A stretch of 64,000 nt of DNA from Parapedobacter soli (GTDB lineage Bacteria > Bacteroidota > Bacteroidia > Sphingobacteriales > Sphingobacteriaceae), in contig NZ_JAMXAY010000017.1 in NCBI RefSeq assembly GCF_025460835.1, positions 14,792 through 78,791 of the forward strand, in the 5' to 3' direction. The notes beneath the pieces are model-generated. The model was given only the letters and a program-made list of their open reading frames with translations. It was not told where the DNA came from and did not search any database. The position numbers and the translations under genes were made by a program. Positions 8,719 through 17,266 of the stretch are shown here, in pieces (the stretch's first letter is position 1; each line of letters starts with the position of its first letter).

Positions 8719-8744
8719 TTGACAGAAAATTATTGCTATCTTTG
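8719..8744 (+). promoter_or_regulatory. Putative promoter of the Rrf2 regulator
   Basis: TATCTTTG at 8737-8744 matches TAnnTTTG. TTGACA begins at 8719, 15 bases upstream, a short spacing. The ATG at 8773 follows 28 bases later. Confidence 0.5.
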
Positions 8745-8772
8745 TTAGTTGATAAACTACTAGGAGTCAGGG

Positions 8773-9216
8773 ATGTTATCCAAAAAAACAAAATACGCCA
8801 TCAAGGCACTGATAGTATTAGGGCGGAATTACGGTAAGGAGCCCATGCAGATCCTTCGTATTGCGGAAGCTGAACGTATTCCCAAAAAGTTCCTCGAACA
8901 GATTTTGTTGGAAATGCGCAACGCAGGCATCTTATACAGCAAAAAGGGTGCTGGGGGCGGCTACAGCCTCAACAAAGCCCCCGAAGACATCCGCCTGTCG
9001 CAGGTGATGCGCCTTATCGATGGTCCCATAGCGCTGCTGCCGTGCGTGAGCCTCAATTTCTACCGGAAATGCGACGAATGCAAGGAAGAGGAAGTGTGTG
9101 GTATCCGCGATGCATTCATCGACGTACGCGATGCTATGCTCCAGATACTCAATGATACCAGTATTGCCGACATCATCAACAAGGAAAAGCGGCTGGCAAT
9201 CGATATCGACATTTAA
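8773..9216 (+). CDS. Rrf2 family transcriptional regulator
   Basis: 147 residues. The winged helix occupies residues 1-70: KYAIKALIVLGRNYG, ILRIAEAERIPKKFLEQIL, and the wing GAGGGYSLNKAP. Four cysteines lie at residues 91, 100, 103 and 109. IscR and NsrR bind an Fe-S cluster with three cysteines at roughly positions 92-104, so this protein may also carry a redox-sensing cluster, but the spacing C-x8-C-x2-C-x5-C is not that of IscR. Targets are unknown. It is convergent with the symporter gene. Confidence 0.85.
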   Translation: MLSKKTKYAIKALIVLGRNYGKEPMQILRIAEAERIPKKFLEQILLEMRNAGILYSKKGAGGGYSLNKAPEDIRLSQVMRLIDGPIALLPCVSLNFYRKCDECKEEEVCGIRDAFIDVRDAMLQILNDTSIADIINKEKRLAIDIDI

Positions 9217-9243
9217 CCGGCAGATACTTACCGACCCCTAAGA

Positions 9244-10731
9244 TCAGGTGGTTGCCGGGGAGGCAGGCTTACCCAACGACGAAGTAGCCCACAGCATCAA
9301 ACACGTGAGTGCACCATTGTAGATGATCAGCTCAAAACCGACCGCATAACTCGTATACGGCTCCACAACAAACGTATTGGTCAAATAACATAATAGCGGT
9401 GACAGCACGCAGATGTAAGGTACCAAACGATCTGCCACGGGCAGCTTGGTGAGGATACCGAAGGCGAAGAGCCCCAGTAGGGGCCCGTAGGTATAGCTGG
9501 CCGCAGTGAAAATTGCATTGACCACCGAGTCGTTGTTGATGACCCGAAATACGAGGATAACCAGCAACATGACAACCGAAAACCCGAAATGCACGCGGTT
9601 GCGCGTGCGCACCAGTGCCCGGTCATTGGGGTCGGCCTTCTTATTGAAGTTAAGGAAATCGACACAAAACGAAGTGGTCAGCGCGGTCAGCGCCGAATCT
9701 GTGGTGGCAAATGTGGCTGCGGTAAGCCCCATCATAAACACGATGCCGGGCACAATAGCCAAATGGTGAAGTGCAATCTCCGGATAGAGGTAATCCGGTG
9801 TAGGCATAGCCGCAACGTCGATTCCGTTCTGGCCGGCGTAGATATACAGCAGCGCACCTACCGCTAGGAAGAACAGGTTGATTACCACGAATATACCCGT
9901 AAAGGTGAGCATATTCTTCTGTGCTTCACCAATAGTTTTCATACTCAGATTCTTCTGCATCAGGTCTTGGTCAAGCCCAGTCATGGCTACCGTCACGAAG
10001 ATACCGCCGAGGAAGTGCTTCCAGAAATGGATGCGATCACCCAAGAAGTCATCCCAGAAAAAAATCTTTGAATAACTGCTTTCTTTCACCGTCTCTATGG
10101 TTTCCAGCAGGCTGAGGCCAAGACTATCGGCCATGAAGTAGATAGACAGTACCACGGCCAGCAGCAGAAAAAAGGTCTGCAACATGTCGGTCACAATGAT
10201 GGTCTTCAGCCCTCCTTTATTGGTGTACAGCCAAATGAGCAGCAAGCACAAGGCAATTGTAACGGCGAAGGGTATATTCCACGCATCGAAGATAAACCAT
10301 TGCAATATAATGGCTACCAAATAGAGGCGGAAAGCCGACCCGATAGTGCGCGATATGAGGAAAATCATGGCTCCCGTCTTGTAGCTGCGGTGCCCCAGTC
10401 GTTCTTCGAGGTAGGTATAGATAGAGGTAAGGTTCATCCGGTAATACAGCGGCAACAACACGTACGCGATGATAACAAACCCCACGGCGTTGCCAAGGAT
10501 AAACTGGAAATAACCGAAGTCGCTGTGTCCTACCGCACCCGGCACGGAGATGAACGTAACGCCCGACAGGGCAGTGCCGATCATCCCGAATGCCACCATG
10601 TACCACTTGGCACTCCGGTTGGCCACGAAAAATGCGGAGTTATCGGCCGATTTGCGCGACGTAAAACAGGCCACACCAAGCAACAGGCTGAAATAAACAA
10701 CCAAAAACAGAAGAAGGACGGTAGGTGTCAT
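9244..10731 (-). CDS. Sodium:solute symporter, candidate MurNAc importer (MurT-like)
   Basis: 495 residues with about 13 predicted membrane segments. SSS-family features: FFVANRSAKWYMVAFGMIG, GTALSGVTFISVPG, and the GLTAATFATTDSALTALTTSF segment (here MGLTAATFATTDSALTALTT), which carries the conserved Ser/Thr pair of the second sodium site. It is the last gene of the locus and starts 14 bases after murQ ends. In Tannerella forsythia a symporter of this kind next to murQ imports MurNAc (MurT), so MurNAc is the likely cargo. This rests on context; SSS proteins also carry sialate and other solutes. Confidence 0.8.
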   Translation of the reverse strand: MTPTVLLLFLVVYFSLLLGVACFTSRKSADNSAFFVANRSAKWYMVAFGMIGTALSGVTFISVPGAVGHSDFGYFQFILGNAVGFVIIAYVLLPLYYRMNLTSIYTYLEERLGHRSYKTGAMIFLISRTIGSAFRLYLVAIILQWFIFDAWNIPFAVTIALCLLLIWLYTNKGGLKTIIVTDMLQTFFLLLAVVLSIYFMADSLGLSLLETIETVKESSYSKIFFWDDFLGDRIHFWKHFLGGIFVTVAMTGLDQDLMQKNLSMKTIGEAQKNMLTFTGIFVVINLFFLAVGALLYIYAGQNGIDVAAMPTPDYLYPEIALHHLAIVPGIVFMMGLTAATFATTDSALTALTTSFCVDFLNFNKKADPNDRALVRTRNRVHFGFSVVMLLVILVFRVINNDSVVNAIFTAASYTYGPLLGLFAFGILTKLPVADRLVPYICVLSPLLCYLTNTFVVEPYTSYAVGFELIIYNGALTCLMLWATSSLGKPASPATT

Positions 10732-10745
10732 GCAGTCTTATGAGT

Positions 10746-11561
10746 TTAATGATCCGTTACGCGTGAATGTTCGATGGCTTTACGTACGCTACCGTACTTT
10801 TCCAGTAAATCAGACGCGGTTTGGGCATCGATACCCGTCTCTTCCATAATAATACGGATGCCCCGGCTGAACAGCTTGTTATTGGTGAGCTGCATATCAA
10901 CCATTTTATTCCCCTTCACGCGGCCCAACTGGATCATCACCGTGGTGCTTATCATATTGAGCACCAGCTTCTGGGCTGTACCCGCTTTCATACGGGTGGA
11001 ACCCGTTACAAATTCGGGGCCCACGATCACTTCTACGGGGAAACCGGCAGCCGCGGCTATCGGCGTATTATCGTTGCAAACGATACACCCCGTTACGAGC
11101 CCGGCTTCATTGGCTCGTCGGAGGGCACCGAGCACATAAGGCGTTCCACCGGATGCCGCTATACCCACTACCACATCTTTGCTGTTGATGCCATGCTCTT
11201 GCAGATCTATCCACGCCTGCTCCATGTCGTCCTCCGCAAATTCCACTGCCTTGCGGATGGCGGTATCGCCACCGGCAATGATGCCGATGATCCAATCGTA
11301 AGGTACCCCGAAAGTGGGCGGGCACTCCGAAGCATCCAAAATACCCAGCCGGCCGCTGGTGCCGGCACCGATATAAAACAACCGACCACCTTCTTTCATG
11401 GAAGCCACGGTAACTTCGATAAGGCGCTCGATCTGGGGGATGGCTCGCTGCACAGCCGACGGCACCGTCTGGTCTTCGTTGTTGATATTGACCAACAATT
11501 CACTTACCGTCATTTTGTCCAAATCCTGGTAATTCGATTCTTTCTCCGTGGTATTTGTCAT
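10746..11561 (-). CDS. murQ: N-acetylmuramic acid 6-phosphate etherase
   Basis: 271 residues, near the usual 270-300. It converts MurNAc-6-phosphate to GlcNAc-6-phosphate plus D-lactate in the cytoplasm. The SIS fold carries the diagnostic FYIGAGTSGRLGILDASECP near residue 65, with the catalytic Glu in SECPP, followed by GIIAGGDTAIRKAVEFAEDD, VGIAASGGTPYVLGAL and GSTRMKAGTAQKLVLNM. It lies between the GH9 multidomain gene, with a 154-base gap that may hold a secondary promoter, and the symporter gene, spaced 14 bases. This is the gene that fixes MurNAc as the sugar handled by the locus. Confidence 0.95.
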   Translation of the reverse strand: MTNTTEKESNYQDLDKMTVSELLVNINNEDQTVPSAVQRAIPQIERLIEVTVASMKEGGRLFYIGAGTSGRLGILDASECPPTFGVPYDWIIGIIAGGDTAIRKAVEFAEDDMEQAWIDLQEHGINSKDVVVGIAASGGTPYVLGALRRANEAGLVTGCIVCNDNTPIAAAAGFPVEVIVGPEFVTGSTRMKAGTAQKLVLNMISTTVMIQLGRVKGNKMVDMQLTNNKLFSRGIRIIMEETGIDAQTASDLLEKYGSVRKAIEHSRVTDH

Positions 11562-11715
11562 CTCTCTCGTTGTTGTTATTCTACTCGGTGACCCCCGCTA
11601 TCGATACGTTGTCTGCCCTGTATTAGTCCGTTTCGTTTTGAGCAACCAAAAGTCGTTAAAGTAAAGAAAAAACGACTACAAATTAGTGAAATAATTCATC
11701 TATCCGTTTAAATGT

Positions 11716-14700
11716 CTACTTTTCTGGCTGTGCCTCCTCACGCGCTTGCTGTTCTTTGGCCGCTAGCAGATAAATCAACGACGCCGTACCATCCATGGTA
11801 GGCTCATTGGTACTGTAGTCGCCATAGTCGTCATGGTAGACTGCCAGATCTGACTGGAACGGCTCATGTGCATCTGGCTTGGTAAGCCGGATACCGATGA
11901 GATTATTGAATATGCTGCCGTACACGGGGCCATCAACCAGGCCGCCGTCTATCGGATAACTCTCCAAGTGGGTAAACGCTGAGTGTGGGTCGGTTGGTGT
12001 ATCGCCCCACGCCGGCAGGCCATACACCATGCTTGTACCCCATGGGTTGCAACCGAAGAGCCAGTCGAAATTGGCTTGCTCAAGCTGCGCATACGTATCG
12101 TCGTCCGCCAGTTCGCGGTACCATTGGCACTGGATGGCGAATGATGTGGTGAGGTTATTGCTGCACCAGATGAACGGCACACCCCGGTAGAAGGCATTCT
12201 GCCCCGCGCGCGCCCACACCTGCTCGATGCCTTGCCGGTAGTAGGCTATCACCTCATCGCGCTGGGCACCTTCCAGGTGTTGTGCCAGCTCGCGGTGCGC
12301 CAAGTTGATGAAGGGGTACCATTGGTAATGGGCTGCCGTATCTTGCGCCATCCAGGGTGTAACCGGCTCTTGCCGCGCGTAGGACAGGGCGTCGTTCAGA
12401 AAGCGTTCGTCGCCGGTGGCCTGCCATTGGGTCGCTGCGGCCAATGCCATGTCATCTACCCAGTTGTCTTCCGCATAGATGTAGGGCGACAAGATCGAGA
12501 CCGTTTGCGTAACGCCCGGCTTCCGGTTTGCAAAATCATAAGCCGTGGAAGCCTTGCCACTCAACAACTGGGCGTAGCCTTGGTTCACCTGCTCGAAGAG
12601 CGTACTTCCGAGGTTGAAGGCACTGGTAAACTTGGCCGCCGTAGAGCTGGTACCGGTGGTATTGTTCATAAACTTACCGCGTTGCTGCGGCTCACCATCG
12701 ATAAAGTATACGGGCCGCTCGTAACCACGGCCATAGAAATCGTCTTCACCCGGCATGCGCATGCCGGCATGGTCCCTGTCGTCAGCAATCTGGTTGAACA
12801 GCAGGTGTGGCTCGGGGTGCATTTTCAGCAGCCAATCCAACCCCCATTTAGCCTCATCGAGCACGTCGGCCACGCCATTGCTACCGTTTAGCCCGTTGGC
12901 CTGTTTGTGGTCGCTGAAAACATCTGGGAAATCGCGGTATGCTGCCAACAGATGATAGGTAGCATTGGCAGAAGTGGTGGAATATTGTAAATAGTCTGAC
13001 GCATCATGCCAGCCGCCAGCCACGTCGATGTGTGTACTATCGGGCAGACCTGCGCCGGACGCGTAGAGGGTGAACCCGTCGTGCGTGTGGCAACTATCCT
13101 GCAGGAACGGGTTGAACAGCGTACGTTGCTGCCGCATGTAACGCAGGGCAAAGTCGGCGGCGCCATCATAAACATCCGGGGCGATACGGAACTGGGGCGA
13201 GCGGGCGCCATCTACCTCAAGGTAATAGGTACCCGTATCTACATGGGCCGAAAAATCGAGCCGATAAGAGGTACGGAACGGCCCATACGCCCCAAAGTTG
13301 TTGCCTGTGCGGCCGGTATACACCGGCCTGCCCGTGTGTGCTTCAATAAGTGAAAATTTACGGAAATGTTGCGTGCCTTTGCCGCCCAATACGGCCACCT
13401 TGACCCCTTGTGGTGTATAGCCTAGCTGGTTGATGCGGATCCAAGCCCGCTCTTCAGGGTCGCCGTAAGCTAAGCAGACCACCTTGCCATCCATTGTGCT
13501 GGCCACCAGCTGCCGGTCTTTTAGCGGCAACATGGGGTTCACCATTGCATTGGAAAGCTTATACTGCCATATCACGGTGCCGCTGGTTGCATCCAGCCCA
13601 CTTACCAGTCCCGAGTGGCTGGGAACGAATACCTGTCCGTCGTTAGCCGCAATAGCCGAAGGTGTGAGCTCATAAGGTAGCTGCAGGGCTGAGGTCCAGT
13701 CAATCTGCATGGTATCGGCAGAAGTAGAGACACCCAGTACCTGGCCATCCATTGTCTTCACATACACAAGCCTACCGTCTTCGGACAAGCCCATAGATTC
13801 GCGGACCCGGATGCTATCGACTTTCTTGCGCCATACTTCCGAGCCGGTACGGGCATCGAGCGCGGTCATGTACCTGTCGGGCGCAACGATAAATACGCGG
13901 CCATTGGCCCCTACGGGATAGCAAGCCGCCGGTGAAAGCATACGGCTAGAAGCGCCGTTAGACCACTCCCATTTCAGCCGGCCATCGGCCGGGTCGAGCG
14001 CATAGAAGCCATTGCCCCACGAGCCGAAATACAGCGTATTTTCATACAGGAGCGGTTTGCCAGACACGTAGCCTTTTACGTCATCGAACGACCAGCGCAG
14101 CTGGCCTGACTTGATATCGATGGCACGGAATACACCGTCGGAGGCACCGATATAAGCCATTCCTTTATGCACCAGTGGGGAGCCCAGCACGGCCTTATCA
14201 GCCGCAAGGCGCCACCGTTCTTTGCCTGTTTTGGCGTCGAGGCCATAGATGTGCCGGTCGGTAGAGCCTACCACCACGTAATCTTTCCACACTGCCGGGG
14301 TCGAGTACACCTTGCCACCGGTTTGGAAGCTCCATACCTTACGGCCCGTCTGCGCATCGAGCGCATAGACCTGCCCGGCGGTATTGGCCGTGATTACGAA
14401 CTGCTTATAGGCAGCCAGTCCGGCACCGATATCGCTATTATCTTGGAAAGACCATGTCTCCCGCACGGCTGCGTGCCGGGTGTTCACGTCGTAGCTCGGG
14501 CGATCGTAATAGCGGCGCTCTGATGTGAAATCGTGGTTGACCAACGGAACCGTAGCCCACGCCGGCCGGGTGCCCACTCCCGGATTGCGCTCCCGGTAGG
14601 TAGCTTGGCCGTTGCCGATGGTAACGATGTTGTAGCCGCCCACGGTGTCTTTTGCCCGTAGGTTAGACCGCCCCATGATGCCGGGGATACCTTCGAAGTC

Positions 14701-15336
14701 GTATTGCTTGTTCTGGTGGCCGTGGCCACAGAAAAAGAGCTGCACATTACGTGTCTTTATGCGGTCGAGCGCTTCGAACCAGTTGTTGAGCGATGAGTCT
14801 TGCGGATAATGATTTACATAGATAAGCGGCATATCCGAGTCGGGGTTTGCCGCGAAGAGGGAGTCCATCCACACCAGGTTTTCGCGGGGCACTTGCCCGG
14901 GGCTCATCCGCATATTGGGGCCCGAGTTGGTGCCCACGAAGAAATAACCGTTGTGCACGAAGGCGAACGTTTCGCTACCGAACACCTCACGGAAGCTGTT
15001 ACCCCCGCTTTCGGACCAATTGGTGTCGTGGTTGCCCGGTATAATGTACCATGGGATGGTGAGGCTATCCAAAATCTGTTTAGCAAGCCGCAGCTCATCA
15101 TCCGAACCGAATTCGGTCACATCCCCCGACAGGATTACAAAGTCGAGATCGGGGTTGGCATTAATATCAGCTACCGTGCGCCGCAGGTCGTCTGCCGCCG
15201 TTGAGCCGCCCACGTGCGTATCGGTGACATGTGCGAATTGAAAGGGCTGGGCATCTACGGCCAACGCCGTAAAAAGCACCAGCACCTTCAACAGCACTAT
15301 TGGTTTTAATAGGTAAGGAGGTCTTTTAGCCGTCAT
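11716..15336 (-). CDS. Metallophosphoesterase / PQQ-propeller / GH9 glycosidase fusion
   Basis: 1206 residues from the ATG at 15336; the in-frame ATG at 15387 lies before the hairpin and has no signal peptide. Residues 10-30 form a signal peptide ending DAQ. Residues 33-245: calcineurin-like phosphoesterase with all metal motifs (DTH near 39, GDV 71, GNHD 101, NHYP 175, GHGH 204). Residues 290-625: repeated PQQ-type blades (VYALDAQTGRKVWSF, IYGLDAKTGKERW, FYALDPADGRLKW). Residues 632-720: GH9 N-terminal Ig-like domain (IRINQLGYTPQGVKVAVL). Residues 725-1200: GH9 (alpha/alpha)6 barrel, with GGWHDASDY giving Asp778 and Asp781 and NEPTMDG giving Glu1178 as proton donor. All catalytic residues appear present. 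GH9 is mostly cellulase, but exo-beta-glucosaminidases are known in it, which would suit a murein locus. It follows SusD. Confidence 0.85.
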   Translation of the reverse strand: MTAKRPPYLLKPIVLLKVLVLFTALAVDAQPFQFAHVTDTHVGGSTAADDLRRTVADINANPDLDFVILSGDVTEFGSDDELRLAKQILDSLTIPWYIIPGNHDTNWSESGGNSFREVFGSETFAFVHNGYFFVGTNSGPNMRMSPGQVPRENLVWMDSLFAANPDSDMPLIYVNHYPQDSSLNNWFEALDRIKTRNVQLFFCGHGHQNKQYDFEGIPGIMGRSNLRAKDTVGGYNIVTIGNGQATYRERNPGVGTRPAWATVPLVNHDFTSERRYYDRPSYDVNTRHAAVRETWSFQDNSDIGAGLAAYKQFVITANTAGQVYALDAQTGRKVWSFQTGGKVYSTPAVWKDYVVVGSTDRHIYGLDAKTGKERWRLAADKAVLGSPLVHKGMAYIGASDGVFRAIDIKSGQLRWSFDDVKGYVSGKPLLYENTLYFGSWGNGFYALDPADGRLKWEWSNGASSRMLSPAACYPVGANGRVFIVAPDRYMTALDARTGSEVWRKKVDSIRVRESMGLSEDGRLVYVKTMDGQVLGVSTSADTMQIDWTSALQLPYELTPSAIAANDGQVFVPSHSGLVSGLDATSGTVIWQYKLSNAMVNPMLPLKDRQLVASTMDGKVVCLAYGDPEERAWIRINQLGYTPQGVKVAVLGGKGTQHFRKFSLIEAHTGRPVYTGRTGNNFGAYGPFRTSYRLDFSAHVDTGTYYLEVDGARSPQFRIAPDVYDGAADFALRYMRQQRTLFNPFLQDSCHTHDGFTLYASGAGLPDSTHIDVAGGWHDASDYLQYSTTSANATYHLLAAYRDFPDVFSDHKQANGLNGSNGVADVLDEAKWGLDWLLKMHPEPHLLFNQIADDRDHAGMRMPGEDDFYGRGYERPVYFIDGEPQQRGKFMNNTTGTSSTAAKFTSAFNLGSTLFEQVNQGYAQLLSGKASTAYDFANRKPGVTQTVSILSPYIYAEDNWVDDMALAAATQWQATGDERFLNDALSYARQEPVTPWMAQDTAAHYQWYPFINLAHRELAQHLEGAQRDEVIAYYRQGIEQVWARAGQNAFYRGVPFIWCSNNLTTSFAIQCQWYRELADDDTYAQLEQANFDWLFGCNPWGTSMVYGLPAWGDTPTDPHSAFTHLESYPIDGGLVDGPVYGSIFNNLIGIRLTKPDAHEPFQSDLAVYHDDYGDYSTNEPTMDGTASLIYLLAAKEQQAREEAQPEK

Positions 15337-15349
15337 GCGTTCGTTTAAT

Positions 15350-15374
15350 AAGGTCGCCCTTAACGGGGCGACCT
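15350..15374 (-). other. Perfect 10-bp hairpin between susD and the GH9 fusion gene
   Basis: AAGGTCGCCC and GGGCGACCTT, separated by 5 bases, form a strong stem 43 bases after the susD stop. It is not followed by a T-run on the minus strand, so it is not a standard terminator. It may be an mRNA-stabilising or partial-termination element that sets the SusD:enzyme ratio. Confidence 0.55.
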
Positions 15375-15416
15375 TTCCTATATACAATCAAGTTAGTACA
15401 TTCACACTGCAACATG

Positions 15417-17255
15417 TTATTCCCAACCTCTGGTTTGAGTAAGGGTGTAACCCTTTTCCATATAGTCAACAATCTGCGATTGCCCTACAGGCGATAGATA
15501 CACCTCATCACCAAATTCATTGCGGTTAGACGCATTCTGGATCATGAAATAACCCACCATATCGGCGGCATTGCTACCATTGTAAGTCACCACGGTACCG
15601 TCTTCCTTCTGCACCTTCAGCACGTCCACATAACTTTCCTGGATATAGGCAGGCACTTCCGCCTGTATATCTACCCAAGGACCAAGGAAGCGATCGGCGT
15701 CTTTGCTGTAATCCATGTATTCGATTTTCTTCCAGCGCTTGATGTCCAATAGACGGCTATATTCAAAGAAGAATTCCATACGGCGTTCCCGGCGGATTTC
15801 CCACATCAACGGCGACACGTCCGCATCGCGGTCAGGGTCATTGGGAAGTGCCGTTAGTAACAGCGGCGCCGTTTTCTTCACCCCTTTGGCAATCGCAACT
15901 TCATCAAGTGGCCTGTCGCGAATAGCATTAATCGACGCGTCAATATCAGCTTGGGTAACGGCTGCGCCACCGAAATTCTCGGCCAATACGGCCTTCGCCT
16001 CGATCCAATTGAGTACCGGCTCGGCAAGCCGCATAACCGGCGCATCGCTCGTGTTGGTATTGCTGCCCCAGGCGGGCGGATAGCCCCGGCCGATATAGGT
16101 CATCGCCTCGCGCGAGGCGAACTTATACGTATAGAACAACGACGCGGAAGCCGGAAGTGGCCGCTCAAAGAATGTCGCTTCGAAGCGAGGGTCACGCGTT
16201 ACAGCTAAATCGGCAATGGAGAAGCTGGAGGCATCGGCTACCGACGAACTTTGCCACACGTCGCCATCGTTACAGATAAAAGATTTGACCATATCCAGGT
16301 TGGCCCCTACCGGCTGCCCTTCAGTACCATTATTGTAGGAGCCGATGTGGTGAGTGATACCCAGCCCTGCATCATACGTACGCCATAGCATCACCTCCGG
16401 ATTTCCAGCTAAGTCTTCCGAGGCAAAAAGGCTTTTGAAGTCGCTCGTGAACGAGTAAGGACCACTCATGGCAAAGGCCGCGCTTTCCACTGCAAACTCC
16501 AGGTATTTCTGCGCACGGGTAGCATCCAGCCCGTGGTAGTGCAGGAAGGTCCCTTCGAACAGCATGAATCGCGATATGAAGGCGGCTGCGATGTACTTGT
16601 TCAGTTTTTGCTCACCATCATCCGCACGCATGTTTTCCATCACGAACTTGAAATCATCGTACACGGCATCCATCACGACGCCGCGGTCATCGCGGTCCTT
16701 GAACAATTCGTCCCAGGCATCGTCAGCCACCACGTGGTCGTAATACGGCACGTCGCCGAATACACTTACCAGGCGGCTATACTCAAACCCCCTGAAAAAA
16801 CGGGCTACCGCCATCCAGTGGTTAAAGGCATCTGGTGCCAGGTTGGGTTGTGCAACATTCTGTAGGCGATCAATGAAAATATTGGCTTTGCGCACCCAGG
16901 CGAAGTTCCACGTGGGCCCTGCATATTGGGTCATCCAAGCGGCACCCTCGCTAGCCGAACCCCTACTGGAGGGCACACTGCTCTCGAAGTGGCTTTGCAC
17001 ATTACGGCCGGTCAAGTCGTCGGAAAAGGTGTATCCCCTTACCGGCGTATAGTCGACACCCCAAGCACTATTATAGCCCACAAAATAGTTGGTGTAAAAC
17101 CCATTGGCAAACAAGTCGATGTCGGTTTCGTTACGCCAAAAATTATCGTCGACTGGCTGAGTCAATGGCGGCCGGTCCAAGACTTCTTCACTACACGCAA
17201 CCAAAAGTAACGAGGCTGCGCAGACACTGTATATCAATTTATTTAGAAGTTTCAT
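15417..17255 (-). CDS. SusD/RagB family glycan-binding lipoprotein (MurNAc locus)
   Basis: 612 residues. Lipoprotein signal MKLLNKLIYSVCAASLLLVAC; the sequence after it (EEVLDRPPLTQPVDDNFWRNE) is the usual SusD opening. The C-terminal part has the hallmark block WEIRRERRMEFFFEYSRLLDIKRW. SusD proteins sit on the cell surface as the lid of the SusC channel and bind the glycan. Its gene begins 11 bases after susC ends. The partner and context suggest murein fragments as ligand, which is inference. Confidence 0.95.
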   Translation of the reverse strand: MKLLNKLIYSVCAASLLLVACSEEVLDRPPLTQPVDDNFWRNETDIDLFANGFYTNYFVGYNSAWGVDYTPVRGYTFSDDLTGRNVQSHFESSVPSSRGSASEGAAWMTQYAGPTWNFAWVRKANIFIDRLQNVAQPNLAPDAFNHWMAVARFFRGFEYSRLVSVFGDVPYYDHVVADDAWDELFKDRDDRGVVMDAVYDDFKFVMENMRADDGEQKLNKYIAAAFISRFMLFEGTFLHYHGLDATRAQKYLEFAVESAAFAMSGPYSFTSDFKSLFASEDLAGNPEVMLWRTYDAGLGITHHIGSYNNGTEGQPVGANLDMVKSFICNDGDVWQSSSVADASSFSIADLAVTRDPRFEATFFERPLPASASLFYTYKFASREAMTYIGRGYPPAWGSNTNTSDAPVMRLAEPVLNWIEAKAVLAENFGGAAVTQADIDASINAIRDRPLDEVAIAKGVKKTAPLLLTALPNDPDRDADVSPLMWEIRRERRMEFFFEYSRLLDIKRWKKIEYMDYSKDADRFLGPWVDIQAEVPAYIQESYVDVLKVQKEDGTVVTYNGSNAADMVGYFMIQNASNRNEFGDEVYLSPVGQSQIVDYMEKGYTLTQTRGWE

Positions 17256-17266
17256 CGTATTTGATT

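Noticed and set aside
15350-15374. Hairpin as a standard terminator after susD
   Set aside because: No T-run follows on the minus strand, and the enzyme gene downstream has no clear promoter of its own.
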